Source of the DNA: Ignavibacteriales bacterium
GTDB taxonomy: Bacteria; Bacteroidota; Ignavibacteria; Ignavibacteriales; Ignavibacteriaceae
Length of the DNA stretch: 64,000 bases
Direction of reading: 5' to 3'
NCBI GenBank assembly: GCA_016714125.1
Contig: JADJNX010000021.1
Span: forward strand, 62,001 to 126,000
A program made the translations under genes and the position numbers. Under the pieces are notes generated by a model, which was not told the origin of the DNA, searched no databases, and saw only the letters and a program-made list of their open reading frames with translations. Shown here piece after piece: positions 31,210 to 39,221 of this stretch (positions are counted from its first letter, which is position 1; each line of letters begins with the position of its first letter).

Positions 31210-31240
31210 TTGATAAATACCTCAAAGATCGGTAAATTTG
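31210..31240 (+). promoter_or_regulatory. Bacteroidota-type promoter for gap
   Basis: TTG at 31210-31212 and TAAATTTG at 31233-31240, separated by 20 bases, match the -33/-7 pattern TTTG-N17-23-TAnnTTTG. The start codon is 37 bases further on. Confidence 0.5.
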
Positions 31241-31276
31241 AAAGTCTAAATAATTCTTTAATGATGAGGAGAAAAC

Positions 31277-32269
31277 ATGTCACTAAAAGTTGGAATAAAT
31301 GGATTCGGAAGAATCGGAAGATTAGTATTCAGAAGAGCACTTGATGTTGGTGGAATAGATATAGTTGCTATTAATGATCTCACAGATGCCAAAACACTTG
31401 GTCATCTTTTAAAATATGATTCAGTACACGGCAAATTTAATGGCACCGTTGTAGTTGATGGTAATGCCTTAATAGTAAACGGTGAAAGGATCGAGATCAC
31501 AGCAGAAAGAGACCCTGCAAATCTGAAGTGGAAAGAATTCGGCGCTGATTATGTTATTGAAGCTACCGGTGTTTTTGCCACAAAAGAAAAATGCATGCCA
31601 CACATTGCAGCCGGTGCTAAGAAAGTTATCCTTACTGTACCTGCAAAAGGTGATATCGATGCAACCATCGTAATGGGTGTAAATGATGATATCTTAACAG
31701 GCGAAGAAGTGGTAATTTCCAATGCTTCATGTACAACAAACTGTCTCGCTCCAATGGCAAAAGTATTAAATGACTCTTTTGGTCTTGAAAAAGGTTTCAT
31801 GACAACAGTTCATTCATATACAAACGACCAGAGAGTTCTTGATTTCCCACACAGCGATCTCAGAAGAGCAAGAACAGCAGCAACAAACATTATCCCTACA
31901 ACTACCGGTGCTGCAAAAACAGTTGGTAAAGTTATCCCAGCACTTAAAGGCAAACTTGATGGTTTCTCTTTAAGAGTTCCTACACCTGACGGTTCGATTA
32001 CTGATTTTGTTGGAATACTTACAAAAGAAGCAACAATTGAAGAAATCAACGCAGCGATGAAAAAAGCTGCCGAAGGTCCAATGAAAGGCGTTCTTGAATA
32101 TACAGAAGATCCTATTGTTTCCTCTGATATCGTTCATAATCCAAGTTCATGTATCTTTGATTCCCTTTCCACCATGGTTAGCGGAACAATGATCAAAGTT
32201 GTCGGCTGGTACGATAACGAATGGGGTTATTCATGCAGAGTTATCGATCTCTTAAAAAAGATTGCTTAA
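31277..32269 (+). CDS. gap: Glyceraldehyde-3-phosphate dehydrogenase, type I
   Basis: A 330-residue protein, full length for the family. GFGRIGR binds NAD at the N-terminus, SNASCTTNCLAP holds the catalytic Cys, and HSYTNDQ, RRARTAATNIIPTTTGAAK and WYDNEWGYSCR complete the set. It catalyses the phosphorylating oxidation of glyceraldehyde 3-phosphate. GAGGAGAAAAC precedes the ATG. pgk follows after a terminator-like hairpin, so the two glycolytic genes may be only partly coupled. Confidence 0.97.
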   Translation: MSLKVGINGFGRIGRLVFRRALDVGGIDIVAINDLTDAKTLGHLLKYDSVHGKFNGTVVVDGNALIVNGERIEITAERDPANLKWKEFGADYVIEATGVFATKEKCMPHIAAGAKKVILTVPAKGDIDATIVMGVNDDILTGEEVVISNASCTTNCLAPMAKVLNDSFGLEKGFMTTVHSYTNDQRVLDFPHSDLRRARTAATNIIPTTTGAAKTVGKVIPALKGKLDGFSLRVPTPDGSITDFVGILTKEATIEEINAAMKKAAEGPMKGVLEYTEDPIVSSDIVHNPSSCIFDSLSTMVSGTMIKVVGWYDNEWGYSCRVIDLLKKIA

Positions 32270-32286
32270 TTCAGTAATTATTTTCT

Positions 32287-32316
32287 ACGACGCAGTTTCG
32301 GCTGCGTCTTTTTTTT
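32287..32316 (+). terminator. Intrinsic terminator after gap
   Basis: The arms GACGCAG and CTGCGTC flank a six-base loop and are followed by a run of eight or more T. Confidence 0.85.
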
Positions 32317-32343
32317 ATAGTGTAATTAAAACGCGGCAAAAAA

Positions 32344-33540
32344 ATGAAAAAACTGACAATAGACAATGTTGTATTAAAAGATAAAAAAATTCTTGTGAGG
32401 GTCGATTTTAATGTCCCTCTTGATGAAAACTTAAATGTAACTGATGATAACAGGATAGTTGAATCGCTGCCAACAATTAAAAAAATAATTGCTGACGGAG
32501 GCAAAACAATTCTGATGAGCCATCTTGGAAGACCAAAAGGAAAAGTTAATCCTAAATACAGTCTTAAACCTGTTGCTGAAAGATTGGCACAATTACTTGG
32601 TCAGGACGTAAAATTTGCTCCGGATTGTATAGGTGAAGAAGTTGAAAAACTTGCAAATGACCTGAAACCGGGGGAAGTTTTATTACTTGAGAATCTGCGA
32701 TTCCATCCTGAAGAAGAAGCCAATGATCCTGTTTTTGCTGAAAAACTTTCGAAAGTTGCAGACATTTATGTTAATGATGCATTTGGAAGTGCACACCGGG
32801 CACATGCTTCAACTGAAGGTGTAACCAAATTTATCAAATCTGCTGTATCGGGTTACCTGATGCAAAAAGAACTTGATTATCTTGGCAGTGCTCTTTCTGT
32901 TCCTGTTCGCCCTTATTGTGCGATTTTGGGTGGAGCAAAGATATCGGGTAAAATAGATGTTATCAATAACATAATTGATAAAGTGGATACCCTTATTATT
33001 GGTGGTGGAATGGCATACACATTTTTCAAGGCAATGGGTTATGAAATAGGTACTTCACTTCTCGAAGCCGAGAAGGTTGACCTTGCAAAAGAGCTTCTTG
33101 AAAAAATAAAAGCCAAAGGATTAAACTTTTTGCTTCCTGTTGATGTTAGAGTTACAGCAGAGTTTAGTAATGAATCACCCGCTGAGACTGTTCAAGTAGA
33201 TAAAATGCCGTCTGACAAGATGGGCTTGGATATTGGACCTGAAACCATTAAATTGTTTTCAGAAGCTATCAAAAAATCAAAAACTGTTGTTTGGAACGGT
33301 CCGATGGGAGTTTTTGAATTTGATAACTATGCTATCGGAACAGATGCAATTTCAAACGCTCTTGTTGATGCAACAGCGGCTGGTGCAATTACAGTTGTTG
33401 GTGGAGGCGACTCCGCTGCGGCTATCGCAAAAGCCGGCTTAAAAGATAAAGTTACTCATGTCTCTACAGGTGGAGGAGCTTCCCTCGAATTTTTAGAGGG
33501 GAAAGTGCTTCCCGGAGTAGATGTTCTCAATAATGCTTAA
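32344..33540 (+). CDS. pgk: Phosphoglycerate kinase
   Basis: A 398-residue protein of normal length: RVDFNVPLD at the N-terminus, SHLGRPKG, LLENLRFHPEE, GGAKISGKI, WNGPMGVFE and the nucleotide-binding GGGDSAAA plus STGGGASLE. It transfers phosphate from 1,3-bisphosphoglycerate to ADP. It is encoded directly after gap, the common arrangement, and followed by a terminator. Confidence 0.97.
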   Translation: MKKLTIDNVVLKDKKILVRVDFNVPLDENLNVTDDNRIVESLPTIKKIIADGGKTILMSHLGRPKGKVNPKYSLKPVAERLAQLLGQDVKFAPDCIGEEVEKLANDLKPGEVLLLENLRFHPEEEANDPVFAEKLSKVADIYVNDAFGSAHRAHASTEGVTKFIKSAVSGYLMQKELDYLGSALSVPVRPYCAILGGAKISGKIDVINNIIDKVDTLIIGGGMAYTFFKAMGYEIGTSLLEAEKVDLAKELLEKIKAKGLNFLLPVDVRVTAEFSNESPAETVQVDKMPSDKMGLDIGPETIKLFSEAIKKSKTVVWNGPMGVFEFDNYAIGTDAISNALVDATAAGAITVVGGGDSAAAIAKAGLKDKVTHVSTGGGASLEFLEGKVLPGVDVLNNA

Positions 33541-33549
33541 TATTTGGCT

Positions 33550-33580
33550 GGAGTTGCCCTGATCGGGCAACTCCTTTCTT
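33550..33580 (+). terminator. Intrinsic terminator after pgk
   Basis: Perfect 10-base arms GGAGTTGCCC and GGGCAACTCC around TGATC, followed by TTTCTT. Confidence 0.75.
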
Positions 33581-33596
33581 AAATTGAAGGAATCAG

Positions 33597-34565
33597 ATGT
33601 CAAACGGAAACTACCGCCCGGTCGGTTTTGGATTTATCTCCCCGGTAATTAAAGGTCTTCTCATTGCAAATGTTGCAGTGTTTTTCATTGAAATGATGAT
33701 AAACGGAATCAAAACCGGTGGTGAACCTCTTAGCAGTTTTTTCACTCGATACTTTGCACTTTTCCCGCTTGGAGATGGTTTTCTTCCGTGGCAATTGTTT
33801 ACTTATCAATTTATGCACGCTAACTTTAGTCATATCTTTTTTAATCTTTTTGCCCTGTGGATGTTTGGCACCGAGGTTGAATATACCCTTGGCTCAAAAA
33901 AGTTTTTAATCTTTTATCTTGCTTCCGGGGTTGGCGCCGGGCTGCTTCATTTAGCAACGCCATTATTGGGGGTTGACCCTGCAATTACTGTAGGAGCATC
34001 AGGCTCTCTTTATGGAGTGATGATTGCTTTTGCGCTCTTTAATCCCGATCGATACATCTATATTTATTTCCTTCTACCTGTAAAAGCCAAATATCTAATT
34101 GGCTTTATGATACTGCTTGATCTTTTCATGTTTGGAAATGCAAATTCAAATGTCGCGCATCTTGCTCACATTGGTGGTGCTATTACAGGATTTCTTTTCC
34201 TCTTTTTTGATCCGGCTGTCTTTTTCCCATTCAAGACCAGACTCAAAGGTGGGGGAAAGGGACCAAATCAATTTTCTTCAGGATTCCCTTACAATCGTGA
34301 CGAGGATGAGGACGACCACTACTCAGGAGGGCCCAGAACCACTCAGAAACCCAAACAGGGTTTTAATTTTGGATTTGGGACAAAAAAGGGGAGTGATCAG
34401 GTAGTTGATGCAAAATATAAAGATGTATCTGATGACGCGATTACTCAAGAAGAGATTGACAGGATTCTTGATAAAATCAGTGTATCAGGTTACTCAAACC
34501 TTTCTGAAAAAGAGAAGAAAATACTTTTTGAAGCAAGTAGCCGGATGTCGAAAAAGGGTGATTAA
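33597..34565 (+). CDS. Rhomboid-family intramembrane serine protease
   Basis: A 322-residue protein with about six membrane helices in the first ~210 residues. The catalytic Ser is in GASGSLYG, the catalytic His in NVAHLAHIGGAI, and the HANFSHIFFNLFALW segment is typical of the family. A ~100-residue polar C-terminal tail, rich in G, D and K, ends with an amphipathic helix (EEIDRILDKISVSGYSNLSE) as in many Bacteroidota rhomboids. It cleaves membrane proteins within the bilayer; substrates are unknown. The small lipoprotein gene that follows starts 17 bases later. Confidence 0.9.
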   Translation: MSNGNYRPVGFGFISPVIKGLLIANVAVFFIEMMINGIKTGGEPLSSFFTRYFALFPLGDGFLPWQLFTYQFMHANFSHIFFNLFALWMFGTEVEYTLGSKKFLIFYLASGVGAGLLHLATPLLGVDPAITVGASGSLYGVMIAFALFNPDRYIYIYFLLPVKAKYLIGFMILLDLFMFGNANSNVAHLAHIGGAITGFLFLFFDPAVFFPFKTRLKGGGKGPNQFSSGFPYNRDEDEDDHYSGGPRTTQKPKQGFNFGFGTKKGSDQVVDAKYKDVSDDAITQEEIDRILDKISVSGYSNLSEKEKKILFEASSRMSKKGD

Positions 34566-34581
34566 GCGCCTTTTGGAGAGA

Positions 34582-34908
34582 ATGGTGAAACTTCTTCCAT
34601 TCATTCTTCTGTTTTTAATTCCCCTCTTTTTGGTCTCATGCAGCAAACAGGATGTGGACAAGATTCCGGAGGAAAAATTTATCACGATTTATCTTGAAGT
34701 TCTTAAGGCACAAGATAGCCTGGGAACCTCTGCCATGTTTATGAAACCGGCTCTCGAAGAAATTCTAAAAAGGAATGGAGTCAGCAGAAAACTTTACGAT
34801 AAGACCGTCGATTTTTACATGAAAAATCCTGAAGAGTACAAAGATTTTATGCTTTTGATGGAGGAAAGGCTTGTGTCACTTAAAGACAGCGTTGAAAACA
34901 AACCTTAG
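34582..34908 (+). CDS. DUF4296-like lipoprotein
   Basis: About 108 residues: a hydrophobic lipoprotein signal (FLVSC lipobox), then a short helical domain with IPEEKFITIYLEVLKAQDS, YDKTVDFYMKNPEEYKDF and a charged end, resembling DUF4296 proteins. Function is unknown. ATG 34582 or GTG 34585 can start it; GGAG lies a few bases upstream. The stop codon overlaps that of the convergent TPR gene (34905-34908). Confidence 0.7.
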   Translation: MVKLLPFILLFLIPLFLVSCSKQDVDKIPEEKFITIYLEVLKAQDSLGTSAMFMKPALEEILKRNGVSRKLYDKTVDFYMKNPEEYKDFMLLMEERLVSLKDSVENKP

Positions 34909-36395
34909 TTTTCATTTGTAATTGCCTTTGTACACTGGTCGATAATTATTTGCAGGTAAATGTCTTTAGGATTGATTTTTAGAGCCTGACGGTAATAGCT
35001 CAAAGCTTCATTAAATTTCTTCCTGTTAAAAAGCTCGTCACCGGTTCTTTTTAAGGTTAACATCTCTGTGGTTGTTTGTCTAATACCAGTTGATGGGGTT
35101 GGTTTCATCTCTCCTGTTCGTTTAATCCCATCTTCACATTCCGTCTTGCAATAAAGCAGATAGGGATTTTCCGGATCACTAACAAGCAAAGTATTATAGA
35201 TTTCAAGTGCCGCCGGGAAATTCTTTTCAGATCTGAAGTTGTTCGCCTCCCTTAAAACCTCCTCATACGCTTCCAGTTCATAATTTTCGTAACCTTTAGT
35301 AATTTGACTCGATTCTCCATCCGTGGTTTGATTTACCAGATGTTCAAGTTCCTGAATATAAACTTCGAGGGAATAGTCGAGTGGTTGATCAGATTTAGCT
35401 TCTCTAAAATAAAAGAGTGCATCCTGATACCTTCCCTCACTGAAAAGTTTTTCCGCAACAGTTTTTGAATTGAGTGTGTCGTCCTGTTCATAAGTTTGTT
35501 GAAACTGCTGATTTGGTTTAGGATCCAGGATCTTGCTCTGTTGGAGAATAAATTTATCGATGTTTTCATCTGCGATTTCGATGTTGACATTCTCGATACC
35601 AAATCCTGTTTTGTCAGGCTCATTTTTAAGTTCCTGAACTATCTGACTCCCTTTGGGAAGTGTTTTTATTCCGGTCTCAAAAATTAAATCAATCTTTGCC
35701 AGGAGACCGCCAATTTGATGTTTTTCTTCAAGCTTTGCTGCCGATAATCGGCAGGATTCATGATCTTTTTTTGAAATATCGTCAAAGAGTTGTAGAAGAT
35801 CGTTCAATAGTTTGGTTTTTGAGGCTAAGAGACTTGAAATTTCATCTTGATATTTTTCAGAAGCCTCATTTAGGGTTCTCTTCAAATCTGAGAGAGTAAC
35901 TTCAAAATCGGCTTTTAATTTACTCCTGGTTTCATCTCTGATTGATTCGACAAAACTTTGAGGCAGATCCTCAAGCTTCGGCTTTTTGATATTGCTTATT
36001 ATATGTTCAAAAACCTCTGTAAGAATTTGAATGTCGGCTGCAGCAATCTCTCTTATTTTTTTGTTCGGAGCTCTTAGCCCAAAGCCATATTCTTCTTTGA
36101 GGTTTATAAATTTAGCTTCTATCATATTTAATGGGTCATCATCAGAACCAACCAACAATGCATACGCATCACTAAATGATATTGAACCCTCAGTTTCAGA
36201 ACCTTTAACCAAAAGTTTGTAAGCTTCTTCGAGTGCTTTTTTATTTTTAAAGAGAGTTTCCTTTAAAAATTTTGAACTTGAGTTGTCGATTTGACGAGTA
36301 AGGTCACTATTTAGCTTATTATAAGCTTTAGTTACCACATCCGGATCGGCACCTTCTTTAATACCTAAAATGTCGCAAGCTTCTGAATGGGTCAA
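34905..36395 (-). CDS. J-domain-like/TPR-repeat protein
   Basis: A 496-residue soluble protein. The first ~60 residues resemble a J-domain (ACDILGIKEGADPDVVTKAY), but the HPD motif is not visible. The middle is helical and probably coiled coil. The last ~200 residues carry three TPR-like units (AEKLFSEGRYQDALFYFREA, FPAALEIYNTLLVSDPENPY, GDELFNRKKFNEALSYYRQA). It is probably a scaffold or chaperone-associated protein. The only start that keeps the N-terminus is TTG 36395, which lies in a 23-base tandem duplication. The other copy has ATG but is out of frame and meets a stop after eight codons. Confidence 0.7.
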   Translation of the reverse strand: MTHSEACDILGIKEGADPDVVTKAYNKLNSDLTRQIDNSSSKFLKETLFKNKKALEEAYKLLVKGSETEGSISFSDAYALLVGSDDDPLNMIEAKFINLKEEYGFGLRAPNKKIREIAAADIQILTEVFEHIISNIKKPKLEDLPQSFVESIRDETRSKLKADFEVTLSDLKRTLNEASEKYQDEISSLLASKTKLLNDLLQLFDDISKKDHESCRLSAAKLEEKHQIGGLLAKIDLIFETGIKTLPKGSQIVQELKNEPDKTGFGIENVNIEIADENIDKFILQQSKILDPKPNQQFQQTYEQDDTLNSKTVAEKLFSEGRYQDALFYFREAKSDQPLDYSLEVYIQELEHLVNQTTDGESSQITKGYENYELEAYEEVLREANNFRSEKNFPAALEIYNTLLVSDPENPYLLYCKTECEDGIKRTGEMKPTPSTGIRQTTTEMLTLKRTGDELFNRKKFNEALSYYRQALKINPKDIYLQIIIDQCTKAITNEN

Positions 36396-36426
36396 TTACA
36401 AAGTTCTGAATGGGTCATTTACAAAT
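36381..36426. repeat. 23-bp tandem duplication across a start codon
   Basis: Copies at 36381-36403 and 36404-36426 differ at one internal position (and at the last base). On the minus strand one copy reads ATGACCCATTCAGAA and the other TTGACCCATTCAGAA, the latter being the start of the TPR gene. Confidence 0.85.
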
Positions 36427-36436
36427 TTTTCTCTTT

Positions 36437-37636
36437 TTACAATGGAAAATAAAAAACTTCTGCGGCTTTTCCTTCGTCATCAGGCACAATTACGGTAAGA
36501 AGAGAAGTTCCATCAACATAAATTTCATATTTCATAAAACCTGAGAAGGGGGAGGCGAAAATTGTGCCGTCACCGGTGGAGACAGTTCCATCGGTCCACC
36601 TTGTTCCTTTTCCTGAAACAATCTGAATTGTATTACTTACCGGGTCCCTGATAATCTGGAGAGAATGTTCATGTCCTGAAGCTGAAAAAACAGGATTATA
36701 TTTTTTTGATATTTCTCTAAGCCTGTCAGAATAGTTTTTATAAACTACATTTGACATATCCTGTGGTGTTATGCCGTTACTCCGGAGAATCGGGTAGAGA
36801 GAACCCACAACGGGTAGAGGCAAAAGAAAATATTTATTAAAAGCCGTGAGAGGGAAAATATGTTTTTTCCAATCAAATTTCCCACCATGTTCACCATAAG
36901 TGATAAAAGGATGGTGATGGAGCAGGATACATTTTCTGCCGTTTGCGTTTTTTAATATCAATTCGAGATTGTTAAAAAATAAATTCTGGTCAATTGGTTT
37001 ACACTCCGATGAATCGGGAACATCCAGCCAGTCTCTAAACAATCGCTGACTGTCAAAATAGATTAACCTCAGATTGTCATTGATATCAACATAGTCAGGA
37101 CCCTGGCATCCATTTTCAGGGAGGAGTTGTGCTCTTGCGGAACTGTATTTTCTTATAAACAACTCTTGATTTTTCATCAATTTATTCCCTTCAGGGGAAT
37201 TGTTGTTCCAATCATGATTGCCTGCGATAAATAGCGCCCGGTGTTTTGGCCCAAGAGCATTAATCTGGTCTTTAATATAACTTTCAGTAATTGACCTGTC
37301 AGGGTGATTCTCATCGGGGAGACCATTGTCGTAGATATTATCGCCAAGAAAAATGACGAGAGACGAATCAGGGTGCGATTTTAAGATTTCTGTTTTAAGG
37401 GAAAGAAGTGCAGGTTCGGGGTCGTCACTTTTGGTTTTTCCTGCATCACCAAGAAGGTATAGCGTGTAAATCGCTTTTTTCTCAAGGGTTGGTTTTCCCG
37501 GTTCACCGTCTTTTATATAATTACTTCCAAGGGAGCATCCCGGCAGAATCAGAATAAGATATGAGATTAATATTACAGGGAGCAACAACAGGGGTCTTTT
37601 CAAGGCAATATCAAAAATGTTTAAAATCTTCACCAA
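36437..37636 (-). CDS. Calcineurin-like metallophosphoesterase lipoprotein
   Basis: A 399-residue protein with an N-terminal hydrophobic segment ending in a lipobox (LILPGC). It has the metallophosphoesterase motifs LLGDAGK, FLGDNIYDNG, GNHDWN, LLHHHPF and SGHEHS. It is probably anchored in the envelope and acts on a phosphoester that cannot be specified. The C-terminal ~60 residues form a beta-rich extension. The start is TTG 37636 or GTG 37633; an internal start nearer the lipobox is also possible. Confidence 0.8.
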   Translation of the reverse strand: MVKILNIFDIALKRPLLLLPVILISYLILILPGCSLGSNYIKDGEPGKPTLEKKAIYTLYLLGDAGKTKSDDPEPALLSLKTEILKSHPDSSLVIFLGDNIYDNGLPDENHPDRSITESYIKDQINALGPKHRALFIAGNHDWNNNSPEGNKLMKNQELFIRKYSSARAQLLPENGCQGPDYVDINDNLRLIYFDSQRLFRDWLDVPDSSECKPIDQNLFFNNLELILKNANGRKCILLHHHPFITYGEHGGKFDWKKHIFPLTAFNKYFLLPLPVVGSLYPILRSNGITPQDMSNVVYKNYSDRLREISKKYNPVFSASGHEHSLQIIRDPVSNTIQIVSGKGTRWTDGTVSTGDGTIFASPFSGFMKYEIYVDGTSLLTVIVPDDEGKAAEVFYFPL

Positions 37637-37727
37637 ATGTAAATATATTCAATTATTAAATTTTGGGTAAATTTGATGTTTGGAATACAATTCATTTTGA
37701 GATAATAGAGATGCCCTCGGAATTCGA

Positions 37728-38318
37728 ATGAAAAAAGAAGAAAAATTTAAAATAGCAGAAATTAAGGTTGAAAGACCGGTCAAAAAAGGCCTGCGCGAGT
37801 TTGATGATCTTCGGGATGCAATAAGGAGCATGGAGGAACACAATTCCGGCTTTTATTTTAGACCCGGTTTAAATTACGGTGTGAATCCTGACCCAGCTAC
37901 TTTAAACAAGATCAGCAAGATAGAATGTAATTGTGACGAATTTCTAAAACATCGTGAAGAATTCCTAAAGACATTGGAAATCAGGTTTCTTTGTAAACAT
38001 GTCGCAACGAAACTGGCTGAACTCACACTCCACCCTGTCATACTCCTGCTGCTCTTGAACAAGGCAAAACATGGAAGAGAACGATATGTTTTGTTGTCCG
38101 CGGAGGAGCCGATAATCCTGGGTTTTGTATCGCTGGCAAAACTAAAATGGATAAATGTCTATCATTTTGACAACAAAAGAGATGTTGCGATTAGATTCTC
38201 ATACAACCCTTTTGAAAACAAATGGTCATACGGTAAACTCCCACCCGATGGCACAAACATTGAGCATAAAATCATAACCCTCCTTCGACGGACTTTTCTA
38301 CAAATTGAAAAAAGATAG
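37728..38318 (+). CDS. SWIM zinc-finger protein, function unknown
   Basis: A 196-residue protein. Residues ~65-90 carry a SWIM-type zinc-binding pattern: CNC, a spacer of about 20, then CKH (C-x-C-xn-C-x-H). The rest is not recognised. SWIM domains occur in DNA- or protein-interaction proteins, including those near SNF2 helicases, but none is nearby. The upstream gap is short and shared with the divergent phosphoesterase. Confidence 0.6.
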   Translation: MKKEEKFKIAEIKVERPVKKGLREFDDLRDAIRSMEEHNSGFYFRPGLNYGVNPDPATLNKISKIECNCDEFLKHREEFLKTLEIRFLCKHVATKLAELTLHPVILLLLLNKAKHGRERYVLLSAEEPIILGFVSLAKLKWINVYHFDNKRDVAIRFSYNPFENKWSYGKLPPDGTNIEHKIITLLRRTFLQIEKR

Positions 38319-38320
38319 TT

Positions 38321-38483
38321 CCACGGATTTCACGGATTCAACACGGATTTTCACGGATGGATTTTTAGGGGACGCAGATCCACCACAGCGGACAGGTACA
38401 CGCAGATTAAACAGATTTCCGCGGAGGGGAGTTTTTAATAGAACGCGGATGAAACGGATGAGGCGGATGAACGCGGATGGATT
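38321..38483. repeat. Degenerate CGGAT-repeat stretch
   Basis: About ten copies of CGGAT spaced 8-12 bases apart (for example CACGGATTTCACGGATTC, then GAACGCGGATGAAACGGATG), with related CGCAGAT and CAGAT units in the middle. The region lies between the 3' ends of two convergent genes and has no credible ORF. Confidence 0.8.
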
Positions 38484-38489
38484 TGTTAA

Positions 38490-39149
38490 TTAATCACTCA
38501 AGTTTCTCAAGTCACTCAAGTACTCAAAATACCTCTCCTCTTTCACATTGACAATTTCCACCTGCCCATTCGCTCCGGCGAGGATTTCTTCTAATATTTT
38601 TGCTGTGTAGTCACTCTTGATGAATGTATCAAGACTTATTCCACTTGCATAATCCGAGCCGTTGATTTTTACATGGTCATTTGTTAAATGTCGATATAAA
38701 AAAGATGATAGTTCATAGGGAGCTGAAAAGTGGTACCTTTCGAATCGATGCAGTTGAATTTTATCAGAATTTGTCAGGGCTTCAATTGCAGTTTCGTAAT
38801 AGGCTTTCCCCAAGGGACCCGTTCCTAATTTTACTCCTCCAAAATATCGGACAACTATAACTGCACAGTTGTTTAAGCCTGAATGTTCAATTGCGTTAAA
38901 GATTCGTAGTCCGGCAGTACCTCCCGGTTCGCCATCGTCGGAATATTTAAATGATCCATCGATCAATTTATAGGCAGAGCAGTGGTGAACGGCGTCATAA
39001 AATTGTTTACGATATCCGTGGAGGATTTCATCAAATTCAGAAATTGAGTTTATGGGATGGGCAAATGCAAGAAAGATTGATCCCTTCTCTTTATATTTCG
39101 ATTCTGATTTTGATTTAATAGTGGTGTAAGATTGAATTTTCTCGGCCAT
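38490..39149 (-). CDS. YigZ/IMPACT (UPF0029) family protein
   Basis: A 219-residue protein: KGSIFLAFAHPINS, YSDDGEPGGTAGLRI and VVRYFGGVKLGTGPLGKAY are the hallmarks of the YigZ/IMPACT N-terminal domain, followed by a C-terminal ferredoxin-like domain. In other organisms the family is linked to translation control and stress, without a defined enzyme activity. The start at 39149 (MAEKIQS) is preferred; a longer frame to 39263 would overlap uvrA and is rejected. The last ten residues (YLSDLRNLSD) are encoded by a 9-base tandem repeat that may have invaded the gene end. Confidence 0.85.
   Translation of the reverse strand: MAEKIQSYTTIKSKSESKYKEKGSIFLAFAHPINSISEFDEILHGYRKQFYDAVHHCSAYKLIDGSFKYSDDGEPGGTAGLRIFNAIEHSGLNNCAVIVVRYFGGVKLGTGPLGKAYYETAIEALTNSDKIQLHRFERYHFSAPYELSSFLYRHLTNDHVKINGSDYASGISLDTFIKSDYTAKILEEILAGANGQVEIVNVKEERYFEYLSDLRNLSD
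38494..38524 (-). repeat. 9-bp tandem repeat at the 3' end of the yigZ-like gene
   Basis: On the minus strand about three and a half units of ACTTGAGTG/ACTTGAGAA encode the end of the protein. It directly abuts the CGGAT-repeat stretch. Confidence 0.7.
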
Positions 39150-39221
39150 GATGAAATTTAATTCACAAAAAGTTTGTTTTAAATATATAGATAGATTTTG
39201 GTTTTTTAACCCGGAAGTAAA

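Noticed and set aside
38305..38493. 62-codon ORF in the CGGAT repeat region
   Set aside because: It is composed of repeat-derived residues and overlaps the SWIM gene end; there is no sign of coding selection.
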